A stretch of 49,506 nt of DNA from positions 1-49,506 of the forward strand of contig CALMIR010000033.1 in NCBI GenBank assembly GCA_937864265.1, read 5' to 3'. The notes beneath the pieces are model-generated. The model was not told where the DNA came from, did not search any database, and worked only from the letters and a program-made list of their open reading frames with translations. Both the position numbers and the translations under genes were made by a program. Below, piece by piece: positions 33,715 through 41,452 of this stretch. Positions within the stretch are counted from its first letter, which is position 1. The number at the start of each line of letters is the position of its first letter. This DNA comes from an uncultured Saprospirales bacterium. Its GTDB lineage: Bacteria > Bacteroidota > Bacteroidia > Chitinophagales > Saprospiraceae.

Positions 33715-34980
33715 ATGCCATCGACCATCGCAGCTCCTACGATTTCAGTTGAAAATATTTATAAAGCCAAAGTTCTACTTAGGGAAGTGGCTATCCATAC
33801 GCCATTGATGGTCAACCATCACCTTTCCGAAATGTTCCAATGCCAGCTCTATTTGAAGCGGGAAGACATGCAAGTCGTGCGTTCTTATAAAATCCGAGGG
33901 GCTTACAACAAGATGGCCGGCCTATCGCCGGAGGAATGCTCGCGCGGTGTCGTTTGTGCCAGTGCAGGCAATCATGCGCAAGGCTTTGCCCTGGCTTGTC
34001 AGAAAATGCAAATTGTAGGTAAAGTATATATGCCGGCCGTCACCCCACAACAAAAAATCAGAAAAGTCAAACACTTCGGCAAAGAGTGGGTGGAGGTTAT
34101 TCTTACTGGCGATACTTTCGACGATGCCTACCACGAAGCCAGACAGGATGCTCAGAAAAACGGCTTGATTTTCATACATCCTTTCGATGATGAGCGCATT
34201 ATAGAAGGACAAGCCACCGTGGGCCTGGAGATACTGGAAGACAGTAAAAAACAACTCGATTACGTGTTCGTAGCCATTGGTGGCGGCGGGCTTATTTCTG
34301 GTTTGGGCAGTTATTTTAAACGGCTCAGTCCCAAAACCAAAATCATTGGTGTAGAGCCTGCCGGCGCACCTGCCATGTACGAATCTTTCAAAGCGGGCGA
34401 ACCCGTTACCCTCCACCAAATTGATAGCTTTGTGGATGGCGCTGCGGTACGCCGGGTGGGCGATCTTACCTTCAAAATTGCGCAACAGGTAGTGGATGAT
34501 ATTGTGCTGGTGCCAGAAGGCAAGGTGTGCAGTACCATATTACAACTTTATAACGAGGACGGCATCGTCGTAGAACCCGCAGGCGCTCTCACGGTAGCTG
34601 CATTGGATGCTTATAAGGAGCAAATCAAAGGCAAACAGGTCGTATGCGTGCTCAGCGGCAGTAACAACGACATCACGCGCACAGAAGAAATCCGGGAAAG
34701 ATCGCTCCTGTATGAGGGTTTGAAGCACTATTTTTTGATCCGCTTCCCGCAAAGGGCAGGCGCTTTACGCGAATTTCTCAACAACATACTAGGCCCAAAC
34801 GACGATATTACCCATTTTGAATATACAAAGAAGCACAACCGCGAATCGGGTCCGGCCATGGTGGGCATACAGGTAGAAAAGCGGGAAGATTATGAAGCTT
34901 TGCTACAACGTATGGATGCCCACAACATCAATTACCAGACCTTGAACGATAGCCGGATGCTGTTTGAGTTGTTGGTGTAG
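33715..34980 (+). CDS. ilvA: Threonine ammonia-lyase (deaminase) IlvA
   Basis: A 421-aa PLP enzyme converting threonine to 2-oxobutanoate, the entry to isoleucine. The PLP lysine is K59 in VRSYKIRGAYNKM, with ASAGNHAQG (82-90) and GGGGLISG as phosphate- and substrate-binding loops. The C-terminal ~90 residues (KHYFLIRFPQRAGALREFL onward) form one ACT-like regulatory region, so feedback control by isoleucine is possible. ATG at 33715 gives the standard N-terminus; the reading frame extends upstream to a TTG. A GC-rich repeat block follows the gene. Confidence 0.94.
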   Translation: MPSTIAAPTISVENIYKAKVLLREVAIHTPLMVNHHLSEMFQCQLYLKREDMQVVRSYKIRGAYNKMAGLSPEECSRGVVCASAGNHAQGFALACQKMQIVGKVYMPAVTPQQKIRKVKHFGKEWVEVILTGDTFDDAYHEARQDAQKNGLIFIHPFDDERIIEGQATVGLEILEDSKKQLDYVFVAIGGGGLISGLGSYFKRLSPKTKIIGVEPAGAPAMYESFKAGEPVTLHQIDSFVDGAAVRRVGDLTFKIAQQVVDDIVLVPEGKVCSTILQLYNEDGIVVEPAGALTVAALDAYKEQIKGKQVVCVLSGSNNDITRTEEIRERSLLYEGLKHYFLIRFPQRAGALREFLNNILGPNDDITHFEYTKKHNRESGPAMVGIQVEKREDYEALLQRMDAHNINYQTLNDSRMLFELLV

Positions 34981-34997
34981 AAGCTAGGCTAGGTCAA

Positions 34998-35124
34998 CCT
35001 GAAACCACCCGCCTCCCGCCGAAAGCGGGATTCGCCCGCCCGACCGGATCAATCCGGGCGGGACGACTCCGGATCGGACGGGGGCAGGGCCCGCCCCTCG
35101 TACCTCGGTTCGGGCAGGGAAACC
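34998..35124. repeat. GC-rich modular intergenic repeat, copy 1
   Basis: Contains the reverse complement of GGCGGGTGGTTTCAGG (34998-35013; also at 41262-41277), short hairpins CCCGC/GCGGG and CCCGCCCG/CGGGCGGG, and a 26-bp segment at 35099-35124 that is the exact inverse of 38444-38469. No ORF. Much richer in G+C than its surroundings. Confidence 0.8.
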
Positions 35125-35129
35125 AAAGG

Positions 35130-35930
35130 CTACAACCTATAAACCACCCCTAAATTCAAGCGGTTAGAAAGGCCGATATTCCTGCCTGTCAGCACTTTGG
35201 CACCGCCGATAAAAACGCCAAAGTCTTTTACGACTGGAAAATAGAGCGTAGCGCCTACCCTCAACCAATCAGATCCCGCACCGCCGCTGGTATTGCTGTC
35301 GATGCCATTGCCAAATGTGTTGTACCACTCTGCCCAGCCTTCGGCAAAATACCACTTGGTGCCGTAGCCAAATCGAAACAGCACTGGCATACTCACCTGA
35401 ATGGCTTGTAACAAGCGAAATTCCAGCCCACTTTGTGCATGCAAAAAAGCACCGCTTTTAAAATTGTACTGCATCAGGAAACGCCCTTGAAAGGACACCG
35501 CCCCTGCCCCAATCGGGTTGTCCGTATTGGTCGGATAAGCGGACAAAGGGAAGCTTAGACCTATAGCAGTGATAGCGCTAAAATTCCCAGTTAGATATTG
35601 CTGATATTGATTCCTGTATTTGATAAAAATACCGCCATCCTGCAACCCTCTGTTTACTTCATCTATCTTTAGGTACGGAACGTTGACCAATAAGGCAAAA
35701 GTGTCAGAAAATCCATGTTCCACATACAGACTGTATGATTTAGTAGTGAGTGGAGTGGCCATTTTTTCTGCTCCAAAAAGGTATTCGGAAAAATGTTCGA
35801 TGGAATAGGCGGGCGCTATAACCGTCACTCCCCTGCCAGGCATGAACCCGCCGATGGGGCCTTGTGCCGAAACCGTAGCCGTCATTAAGACATAGAAACA
35901 ACCAAGAAAAATTCGAATGTGCTTTTTCAT
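35130..35930 (-). CDS. Exported outer-membrane-barrel-like protein
   Basis: A 266-aa protein with a signal peptide (1-23, ending TVSAQ) and a glycine- and aromatic-rich mature chain of alternating strands (SYSLYVEHGFSDTFALLVNV, FGYGTKWYFAEGWAEWYNTF) ending in Leu (NLGVVYRL), which fits an outer-membrane barrel; the pattern recalls transporter/phenol-degradation-like (MetA-type) barrels, but I cannot name it. Monocistronic, with element copy D right upstream and a GC-rich repeat downstream. Confidence 0.75.
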   Translation of the reverse strand: MKKHIRIFLGCFYVLMTATVSAQGPIGGFMPGRGVTVIAPAYSIEHFSEYLFGAEKMATPLTTKSYSLYVEHGFSDTFALLVNVPYLKIDEVNRGLQDGGIFIKYRNQYQQYLTGNFSAITAIGLSFPLSAYPTNTDNPIGAGAVSFQGRFLMQYNFKSGAFLHAQSGLEFRLLQAIQVSMPVLFRFGYGTKWYFAEGWAEWYNTFGNGIDSNTSGGAGSDWLRVGATLYFPVVKDFGVFIGGAKVLTGRNIGLSNRLNLGVVYRL

Positions 35931-35946
35931 GCTTTTGCAACATTAG

Positions 35947-36070
35947 AGTAGTGTGCAAAAAATTACTTCCCGATTTACCAAAGTCCTTACCCTAGTGGAC
36001 ACACTTAAAATGAACCGTTTAGACCCCTAGGGTAAGGACAAATCGGAAAGTTTAATTTTTCTGCGTTACT
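35947..36070 (-). repeat. MITE-like palindromic element, copy D
   Basis: A full 124-bp copy in reverse orientation to copies A, B and C, with both ends intact (minus strand: AGTAACGCAGAAAAATTAAA ... TTTTTTGCACACTACT). It differs from copy B at only about a dozen positions, some of them in the arms around the CCTTACCCTAG stem. It sits in the divergent region between an outer-membrane protein gene and a glycosyltransferase gene. Confidence 0.88.
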
Positions 36071-36265
36071 ATACGCGTCAAATTAAGGCCATTTTTTCTC
36101 CAAAAAGTGTCGCTAATTAAACAATCCAATAGATCAAGGCGCTTTCCAGCGCCACTTTTTGAAAAAATCAATCAATTTAACCAAATTTGAAACACTGAAA
36201 GCAACGCTGTACAAAACACTGATTCGCCTTCTGACCCATGACTCAGGTTTTTGATCAACGACCGC

Positions 36266-36294
36266 TTGCATTGAGCGAAATTAAATTATCTTTG
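36266..36294 (+). promoter_or_regulatory. Consensus Bacteroidota promoter of the GT2 gene
   Basis: TTG (36266-36268), an 18-bp spacer and TATCTTTG (36287-36294) fit TTG...TAnnTTTG. A transcript would begin near 36300, giving a leader of about 20 nt before the TTG start at 36321. Confidence 0.65.
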
Positions 36295-36320
36295 ACCCTC
36301 TTTTAAAATGTGAATTAGCA

Positions 36321-37064
36321 TTGGCCGATAGTCTTGTCATCATACCAACCTACAATGAAAAGGAAAATATCACCCGGATGATCCGCATGGTATTTACTTT
36401 AAGTCCATCATTTCATCTATTGGTAGTGGATGATGGCTCTCCTGATGGAACGGCTCAACTCGTCAAAGCCCTGCAACAGGAGTTTCCAGACCGCTTATTC
36501 CTACTCGAGCGCGCGGGCAAGCTGGGCTTGGGCACGGCTTATATAGCTGGTTTTAAATGGGGCTTGCAGCAAGGCTATCACTATTTTTTTGAAATGGATG
36601 CCGATTTTTCCCACGATCCTAAGGATCTCGTTCGGCTGAGGGAGGCTTGCGCTGAAGGAAAAGCAGACCTTTCCATTGGCTCTCGATACGTCAAAGGGGG
36701 GAAGTTGGCCAATTGGCCTTTCGATCGCATCCTGCTCTCCTATGGTGCTTCCCTGTATGTTCGTCTGATTACCTGGATGCCCGTCAAAGACCCGACAGCT
36801 GGTTTTATTTGCTACAAGCGTGAAGTGTTGGAAATGATTGACCTCGATAAAATCCACTTTGTCGGTTATGCCTTTCAGATCGAGATGAAGTTTGCCGCCT
36901 ATCGCTTGGGCTTTAAATTAAAAGAGATTCCCATCACTTTTACCGACCGGATTGAAGGGGTTTCTAAAATGTCGAAAGGCATTGTTCAGGAAGCCATCAA
37001 AGGCGTTATCCAAATGCGTTTCAGGAGTTTTTTCTTTTCCTACGCTGTAGAGCCGGTTAAGTAA
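36321..37064 (+). CDS. Polyprenol-phosphate mannosyltransferase-like GT2
   Basis: A 247-aa family 2 glycosyltransferase like dolichol-phosphate mannose synthase, which moves a sugar from a nucleotide donor to a polyprenol phosphate. Motifs: IPTYNEKENI (8-17), VVDDGSPDGTA (about 34-44), metal-binding EMDADFSHDP (about 90-99), SIGSRYVKGG, and KDPTAGFICYKR. No C-terminal membrane helices, so it is the short Dpm1-like form. The start is TTG at 36321: the only nearby ATG (36308) is followed at once by TGA, and ADSLVIIPTYNE begins directly. The product starts MADS. Confidence 0.88.
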   Translation: MADSLVIIPTYNEKENITRMIRMVFTLSPSFHLLVVDDGSPDGTAQLVKALQQEFPDRLFLLERAGKLGLGTAYIAGFKWGLQQGYHYFFEMDADFSHDPKDLVRLREACAEGKADLSIGSRYVKGGKLANWPFDRILLSYGASLYVRLITWMPVKDPTAGFICYKREVLEMIDLDKIHFVGYAFQIEMKFAAYRLGFKLKEIPITFTDRIEGVSKMSKGIVQEAIKGVIQMRFRSFFFSYAVEPVK

Positions 37065-37164
37065 GCTAAAAACTCTTTTTGGCAGAAATTTTCCCATCAT
37101 TGATCGAATCTATTCCCTGCTCCAAAAAGCAGTGCCTATTTTCAGCCAGTCAATTCACCGACTT

Positions 37165-38412
37165 ATGATTTTCCTGAGAATACTAAACGAAGCGATTGGG
37201 CAGGCCCTGTCCCAATTGCGATCCAACAAGCTGAGGAGTTTTCTTTCGCTGTTGGGTGTTTCTATTGGCATCCTTTGTATTATGGGTGTGCTTTCCGCCG
37301 TCGATTCGCTGGAAAACAATATTCGCGGGAGCTTACAAAAGCTGGGCAGCAATATCGTTTACGTACAAAAATGGCCTTGGGCAGACACGAGTGGCGACTG
37401 GTGGGAATACCTCAAACGCCCCAACCCCGACCACAAAGACTTTGTTGCTATAGCGGAAAGGGCTGAGCTGCCCCAACTGACCAGCTACCACGTAGTGGTG
37501 GGGTTCAGAACCCTGAAATACGAGTCTAGCAGCGTTGAAAATACCCTTTTCATCGCCTGTTCTCAGGAGTTTGCTGAAATGTTCAACCTGAAATTTTATA
37601 AAGGCCGATACTACTCCCCTTCTGAATACTTTTACGGCAGTGAAAAAGCTGTGATCGGTTACAAAGTGGCTGAGGAGCTTTTTGGTGCTTTAGACCCTAT
37701 CGGAAAGACCATTAAAATGTCGGGCCGCAAATTTGAGGTCATCGGAGTAGTAGAAAAAGCAGGAGACGATTTGATCAATGTATTGGACTTCGACGACTGC
37801 ATCCTTTTGCCCTATACGACCTCCCGCTCGATGGTCAATCTCAAAGCCAACCAGATTTTTGAAACGACCATCAGTATCAAAGCCGAAGAAGGCGTGAATA
37901 TGCAACAGTTGAAAGACGAGGTAAAAGGCATTATGCGCTCGCACCATCGCCTGCAACCCCGCGAAAAAGACGATTTCTCGCTGAATGAGCTTACCATGAT
38001 CACCAGCGTTTTCGACAGCATTTTTGGTGTTTTAAACCTTATTGGTATTGTGATCGGCTTGTTTGCGATGCTGGTTGGTATTGTGAGCGTGGCCAATATC
38101 ATGTTTGTTTCTGTCAAAGAAAGAACCAATATCATTGGCGTGAAAAAAGCGCTAGGTGCCAAACGCTATGTCATTTTGCTAGAGTTTCTGATCGAATCCG
38201 TTGTGCTTTGTTTATTCGGTGGCGCCATCGGCCTTTTATTGGTCGTAGTGACCATCAAAGGCGTTTCTTCAGCCATCAATTTTGACATGTACCTGTCTAT
38301 GAGCAATACGCTCATCGGCATCTTGGTATCTGTGGTCGTGGGCATTATTGCGGGGATTATCCCGGCCTTTCAGGCGGCAGGGCTGGATCCGGTGGAGGCA
38401 ATGAGGAGGTGA
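37165..38412 (+). CDS. MacB/FtsX-type ABC transporter permease
   Basis: A 415-aa permease. Layout: one membrane helix near the N-terminus (about 24-45), a large extracytoplasmic MacB-like periplasmic domain (about 46-275), then three helices (about 280-310, 330-365, 375-400) of the FtsX type. The final GIIPAFQAAGLDPVEAMRR is typical of this family. It should pair with a LolD/MacB-type ATPase to export lipoproteins, peptides or other compounds, but no ATPase gene is next to it. ATG at 37165 chosen; an upstream GTG is unlikely. Confidence 0.88.
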   Translation: MIFLRILNEAIGQALSQLRSNKLRSFLSLLGVSIGILCIMGVLSAVDSLENNIRGSLQKLGSNIVYVQKWPWADTSGDWWEYLKRPNPDHKDFVAIAERAELPQLTSYHVVVGFRTLKYESSSVENTLFIACSQEFAEMFNLKFYKGRYYSPSEYFYGSEKAVIGYKVAEELFGALDPIGKTIKMSGRKFEVIGVVEKAGDDLINVLDFDDCILLPYTTSRSMVNLKANQIFETTISIKAEEGVNMQQLKDEVKGIMRSHHRLQPREKDDFSLNELTMITSVFDSIFGVLNLIGIVIGLFAMLVGIVSVANIMFVSVKERTNIIGVKKALGAKRYVILLEFLIESVVLCLFGGAIGLLLVVVTIKGVSSAINFDMYLSMSNTLIGILVSVVVGIIAGIIPAFQAAGLDPVEAMRR

Positions 38413-38429
38413 GGAAGTCTCTGGTTTGA

Positions 38430-38650
38430 AGTCTCAGGTTTCAGGTTTCCCTGCCCGAACCGAGGTACGGGAGGCGGGTGGTTTTTTACCCGGCTGATCC
38501 CGCGAAAAACGCGGGAGAAGACGGGCTGGTCTCAGGTTTCAGGACAGGTCAAGTTTTCCTGCCCCCGGCTGATCCCGCGAAAAAATGTGGGAGAAGACGG
38601 GCTGGTTTCTGGCGGAGCTTGAAACTAGGGACTTGAAACTCGAAACTCCG
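38430..38650. repeat. GC-rich modular intergenic repeat, copy 2
   Basis: Starts with heptad CAGGTTT repeats (38434-38450), then 38444-38469 (inverse of 35099-35124), GGCGGGTGGTTT (38473-38484) and an internal direct repeat of about 41 bp (38490-38530 and 38565-38606, starting CCGGCTGATCCCGCGAAAAA). Ends with GAAACTAGGGACTTGAAACT heptad-like sequence. No gene. Confidence 0.8.
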
Positions 38651-38673
38651 CCTAGCCTTAATCTTGCTTAAAA

Positions 38674-40401
38674 CTACTCTCTTTGGTGTACAAAGCGCAA
38701 CGATTCATCATAGGGAAAAACGTCGAATGTCTTTCCTTCCTTTAATTGCTTTTGCATTTCCAGCCAGAATTTCACATCGAAAATCTCCCCGTGCAATTCA
38801 TAAAACATATCCCTGATTTCCTTCCTGCCGATCAAAAAGCGGGGAAATTCTTCTGGAAACACATCATTTGGCCCCACATCGTACCAAGGATCATTAGATA
38901 GTTCGTCTTCATAATGCCTGGCCGGAGGGATACGCCGAAAATTGTATTCCGTCAGAAAACCAATCTCATCGTAGTCATAGAAAACCACTTTTTTCAGGCG
39001 GGTTACACCAAAATTTTTCAGCAACATATCGCCTGGAAAGATATTTACAGCAGCCAATTCTTTAATGGCCTGCCCATATTCTTTGATGGCGTGCCGGGCT
39101 TCCTCCATATCTGCCTTTTCCAGGTAGAGGTTGAGTGGAATCATCTTTTTCTCAATGTACAAATGTTTGATTTCCACTGTATCTTCACTGATTTTCACCT
39201 TGGACGGTGCTTTGAGTAAAAGCTCGTCGATCACTTCCTGTGAAAAGCGATTCAAGGGAAATTTCAGGTTTTCAAACATGTGGCTATCCGCCATGCGGCC
39301 TATCCGATCGTGGAAAAAAACAATTTCGTATTTCTGCTTGACCTCTTGTTCGGTGACCTTTTTGGGTGGCGGGAAGTGATCATTGATGATTTTAAACACC
39401 ATATTATAAGAAGGCAGGGTAAAAACAGACATGACCATGCCCTTGATACCCGGTGCTATTTCAAATTTGTCCACCGAGCGATCTAAATGGCGCAAAAAAT
39501 CCCGATACAACACCGTTTTACCGTGCTTTTCAAAGCCAATCGAATTGTAAAGTTCCCCTGTACTTTTTAGGGGTAAAATGGATCCAATGAAGTCCACCAT
39601 TTCGCTGACGATATCCACGTCCACCAGAAAATAAGCGCGGTTGTAGCTAAAAATCGAGCTGACATCATTGCTTTCCATGAGCAGGGTATCTACGAAAATG
39701 CCTTGTTCTTCATGCAAGAGTGGCAGCACAAAGGGAAAAACTTTGTCTTCCAACCACATGCGCCCCACCAGGTAGGCCGATTTATTGCGGTAAAAGACCG
39801 ACTTGAGCATCTCCAAGCGGGCGTTTTTAGGCAGGCGGTCATAGACACAGAGCTTTTCATTGAGTTTTCCCGTAATCAGGCGCACATCGCGCTCCATGTC
39901 TTCCCAAGCCGCATCAAAAGAGTAGAAATAAAACAATTGCCGGATAATGTGGTCAATAGGCTCTACTAAGAAAAAGGTATGAAATATGGGAATAGCCGAA
40001 CGAAACTCCCGGTAAGTCCCGGTGGCATGAACGAACATCAATTCTTCATCGGCCCCTAAGCCTTTATGGCTGTGGCGAAAAACGGAATTAAAAAAAGTTT
40101 CGGCGATGTTGCGGGTATTGAAGTTAAACACTTCTTCGAGGTACATTTCTTTGATGGCTCGCCAGATTTCCTTGTCTGCTGTTTTTTCACCTAAAAAAGC
40201 CTGCACGTCATGGGTCGTATTCCCAACCTGATTGCGGTATAGGCTCAAGCGTTCCCTGGCATCGGCTTGAATGCCGTTCCAATCCCGGTTTTCAAATCGA
40301 ATTTGCGCCCGCTTGGTGATGCGTTTGTTCTGGTGGTAGAAACGCAGGTAAGCCTCCAATATCAGGTGAGCGGTATCGTAGGGTATGAGTTTTTCGAACA
40401 T
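38674..40401 (-). CDS. aceK: Isocitrate dehydrogenase kinase/phosphatase AceK
   Basis: A 575-aa bifunctional enzyme that phosphorylates and dephosphorylates isocitrate dehydrogenase and so diverts isocitrate to the glyoxylate shunt during growth on acetate or fatty acids. Visible regions are GIKGMVMSVFTLPSYNMVFK with the ATP-binding Lys, FHDRIGRMADSHMFENLKF, FPGDMLLKNFGV (catalytic-loop Asp) and KVVFYDYDEI (metal Asp). Length matches the family. The glyoxylate genes aceA/aceB are not in the window. Most AceK proteins are known from proteobacteria; presence in this phylum is uncommon but I believe occurs in Saprospiria-like genomes. Confidence 0.93.
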   Translation of the reverse strand: MFEKLIPYDTAHLILEAYLRFYHQNKRITKRAQIRFENRDWNGIQADARERLSLYRNQVGNTTHDVQAFLGEKTADKEIWRAIKEMYLEEVFNFNTRNIAETFFNSVFRHSHKGLGADEELMFVHATGTYREFRSAIPIFHTFFLVEPIDHIIRQLFYFYSFDAAWEDMERDVRLITGKLNEKLCVYDRLPKNARLEMLKSVFYRNKSAYLVGRMWLEDKVFPFVLPLLHEEQGIFVDTLLMESNDVSSIFSYNRAYFLVDVDIVSEMVDFIGSILPLKSTGELYNSIGFEKHGKTVLYRDFLRHLDRSVDKFEIAPGIKGMVMSVFTLPSYNMVFKIINDHFPPPKKVTEQEVKQKYEIVFFHDRIGRMADSHMFENLKFPLNRFSQEVIDELLLKAPSKVKISEDTVEIKHLYIEKKMIPLNLYLEKADMEEARHAIKEYGQAIKELAAVNIFPGDMLLKNFGVTRLKKVVFYDYDEIGFLTEYNFRRIPPARHYEDELSNDPWYDVGPNDVFPEEFPRFLIGRKEIRDMFYELHGEIFDVKFWLEMQKQLKEGKTFDVFPYDESLRFVHQRE

Positions 40402-40579
40402 TACTCGGGAAGTTTTCCCAAAGCTAAGGATTTGTTGAAAAAAAATGATTGGGAATTATTCAGCAGTATAAGATAAAGCTTAGCTTTTACCCCTATGGAT
40501 CTGTTCCATTTCCGAGTTAAATCTGTTCGAATAAGCTTACCAAAAGCAATCTGGGGAAAAAACCATTTTGCGTTGCGAA

Positions 40580-41083
40580 TCACACCAAACACTCAAACAC
40601 TTTTTCCAAAGACACCTGAACGCCCGTAATGGGATCGATTGCCTCGCCCTGGCTAAAGGTATGCTGTTGCTCGTCCGGGCTGATGATGGTGATGGTTTTG
40701 ATAGGCGGTATGACTACCCAGGCTGATTGTACGCCGGCAGGAAAATACACTTCAAAGGCTTTGCGGATCAGTTCGTCAATGGTTTGGCTGGGCGAGAGAA
40801 TTTCGATGGTGGTGATGGGCATTTCTTTTTCCCTGGCTTCCATGTCTTTCCAACTGAGTTGTTTTTTGGGAAAAATACAAATATCCGGCGTAAATGCAGG
40901 TACTGTATCTAATGTTACTTCTGAGGGTATCTGATAGGTATCTGAGTATTTTGCTTTCAACAAAGCTGAAATTTCAGTTTGAATAACACCGTGAATTCTA
41001 TTTGGCATGGGCTTGTTTCTTTCGGTTTCATAATCGAAAGTGGTTGTAGGTACGGAGCCTTCCACCAAAACATCTTCTTTCAT
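40580..41083 (-). CDS. Uma2-family (DUF820) putative endonuclease
   Basis: A 167-aa protein of the Uma2 family, PD-(D/E)XK nuclease fold: the conserved PDICIFPKKQ gives one metal Asp and TTIEILSPSQT the Glu, with HGVIQTEISALL in front. Such genes are common in cyanobacteria and some Bacteroidota, usually in several copies; their function is unknown and nuclease activity mostly unproven. Promoter-like sequence lies upstream; a GC-rich repeat is just beyond. Confidence 0.85.
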   Translation of the reverse strand: MKEDVLVEGSVPTTTFDYETERNKPMPNRIHGVIQTEISALLKAKYSDTYQIPSEVTLDTVPAFTPDICIFPKKQLSWKDMEAREKEMPITTIEILSPSQTIDELIRKAFEVYFPAGVQSAWVVIPPIKTITIISPDEQQHTFSQGEAIDPITGVQVSLEKVFECLV

Positions 41084-41109
41084 TGTGCTTCGATTTTTAC
41101 TTGATGCAA

Positions 41110-41140
41110 CAAATATAGGCTTTTTTCAGGGAGAAATCAA
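41110..41140 (-). promoter_or_regulatory. Promoter of the Uma2-like gene
   Basis: On the minus strand TTG (41138-41140), a 20-bp spacer and TATATTTG (41110-41117) fit the Bacteroidota consensus. The leader before ATG 41083 would be about 20 nt. Confidence 0.55.
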
Positions 41141-41149
41141 GAGGGAGGA

Positions 41150-41380
41150 TGTTAGGTTTCAGGTTTCCTCGCCCCCGTCCGATCCCGCTGAGCGTATCGG
41201 CCTCAGCGGGATCATCCCGCCCGGATGATTCCGGTCGGACGGGCCGGGCGGGCGACTGAAAGGCGGGTGGTTTCAGGCTACGCCATGACGAAAGCAGCCT
41301 GCCCCTGTTCGATCCCGCTGATGCATAGGCATGTCATCGGGAGGCGGGCGAATTCGTCAAAGACGGAGGCAGGTAGTTTC
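41150..41380. repeat. GC-rich modular intergenic repeat, copy 3
   Basis: Begins with TGTTAGGTTTCAGGTTTCC (41150 region), followed by hairpin-forming GATCCCGCTGAG...CTCAGCGGGATC and several CCCGCCCGG/CCGGGCGGG segments, and GGCGGGTGGTTTCAGG (41262-41277; its inverse is exact at 34998-35013). No gene. Sits between the Uma2-like gene and the terminator of the giant gene. Confidence 0.8.
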
Positions 41381-41392
41381 TGATGGATACCT

Positions 41393-41425
41393 AAAAAAAA
41401 AGCCGGAGCAATGCTGCCCCGGCTT
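41393..41425 (-). terminator. Intrinsic terminator of the giant adhesin gene
   Basis: On the minus strand AAGCCGG, a 12-base loop and CCGGCTT are followed by a run of nine T in all (plus strand A-run 41393-41401). It lies 28 bp after the stop of the gene ending at 41453. Confidence 0.9.
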
Positions 41426-41452
41426 CTTATCGTCAGTTTTTTACCTAATTCG

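Noticed and set aside
41150-41380. Riboswitch or structured RNA in the GC-rich block
   Set aside because: The hairpins belong to a repeat shared with two other gaps beside unrelated genes, which does not fit a cis-acting riboswitch.
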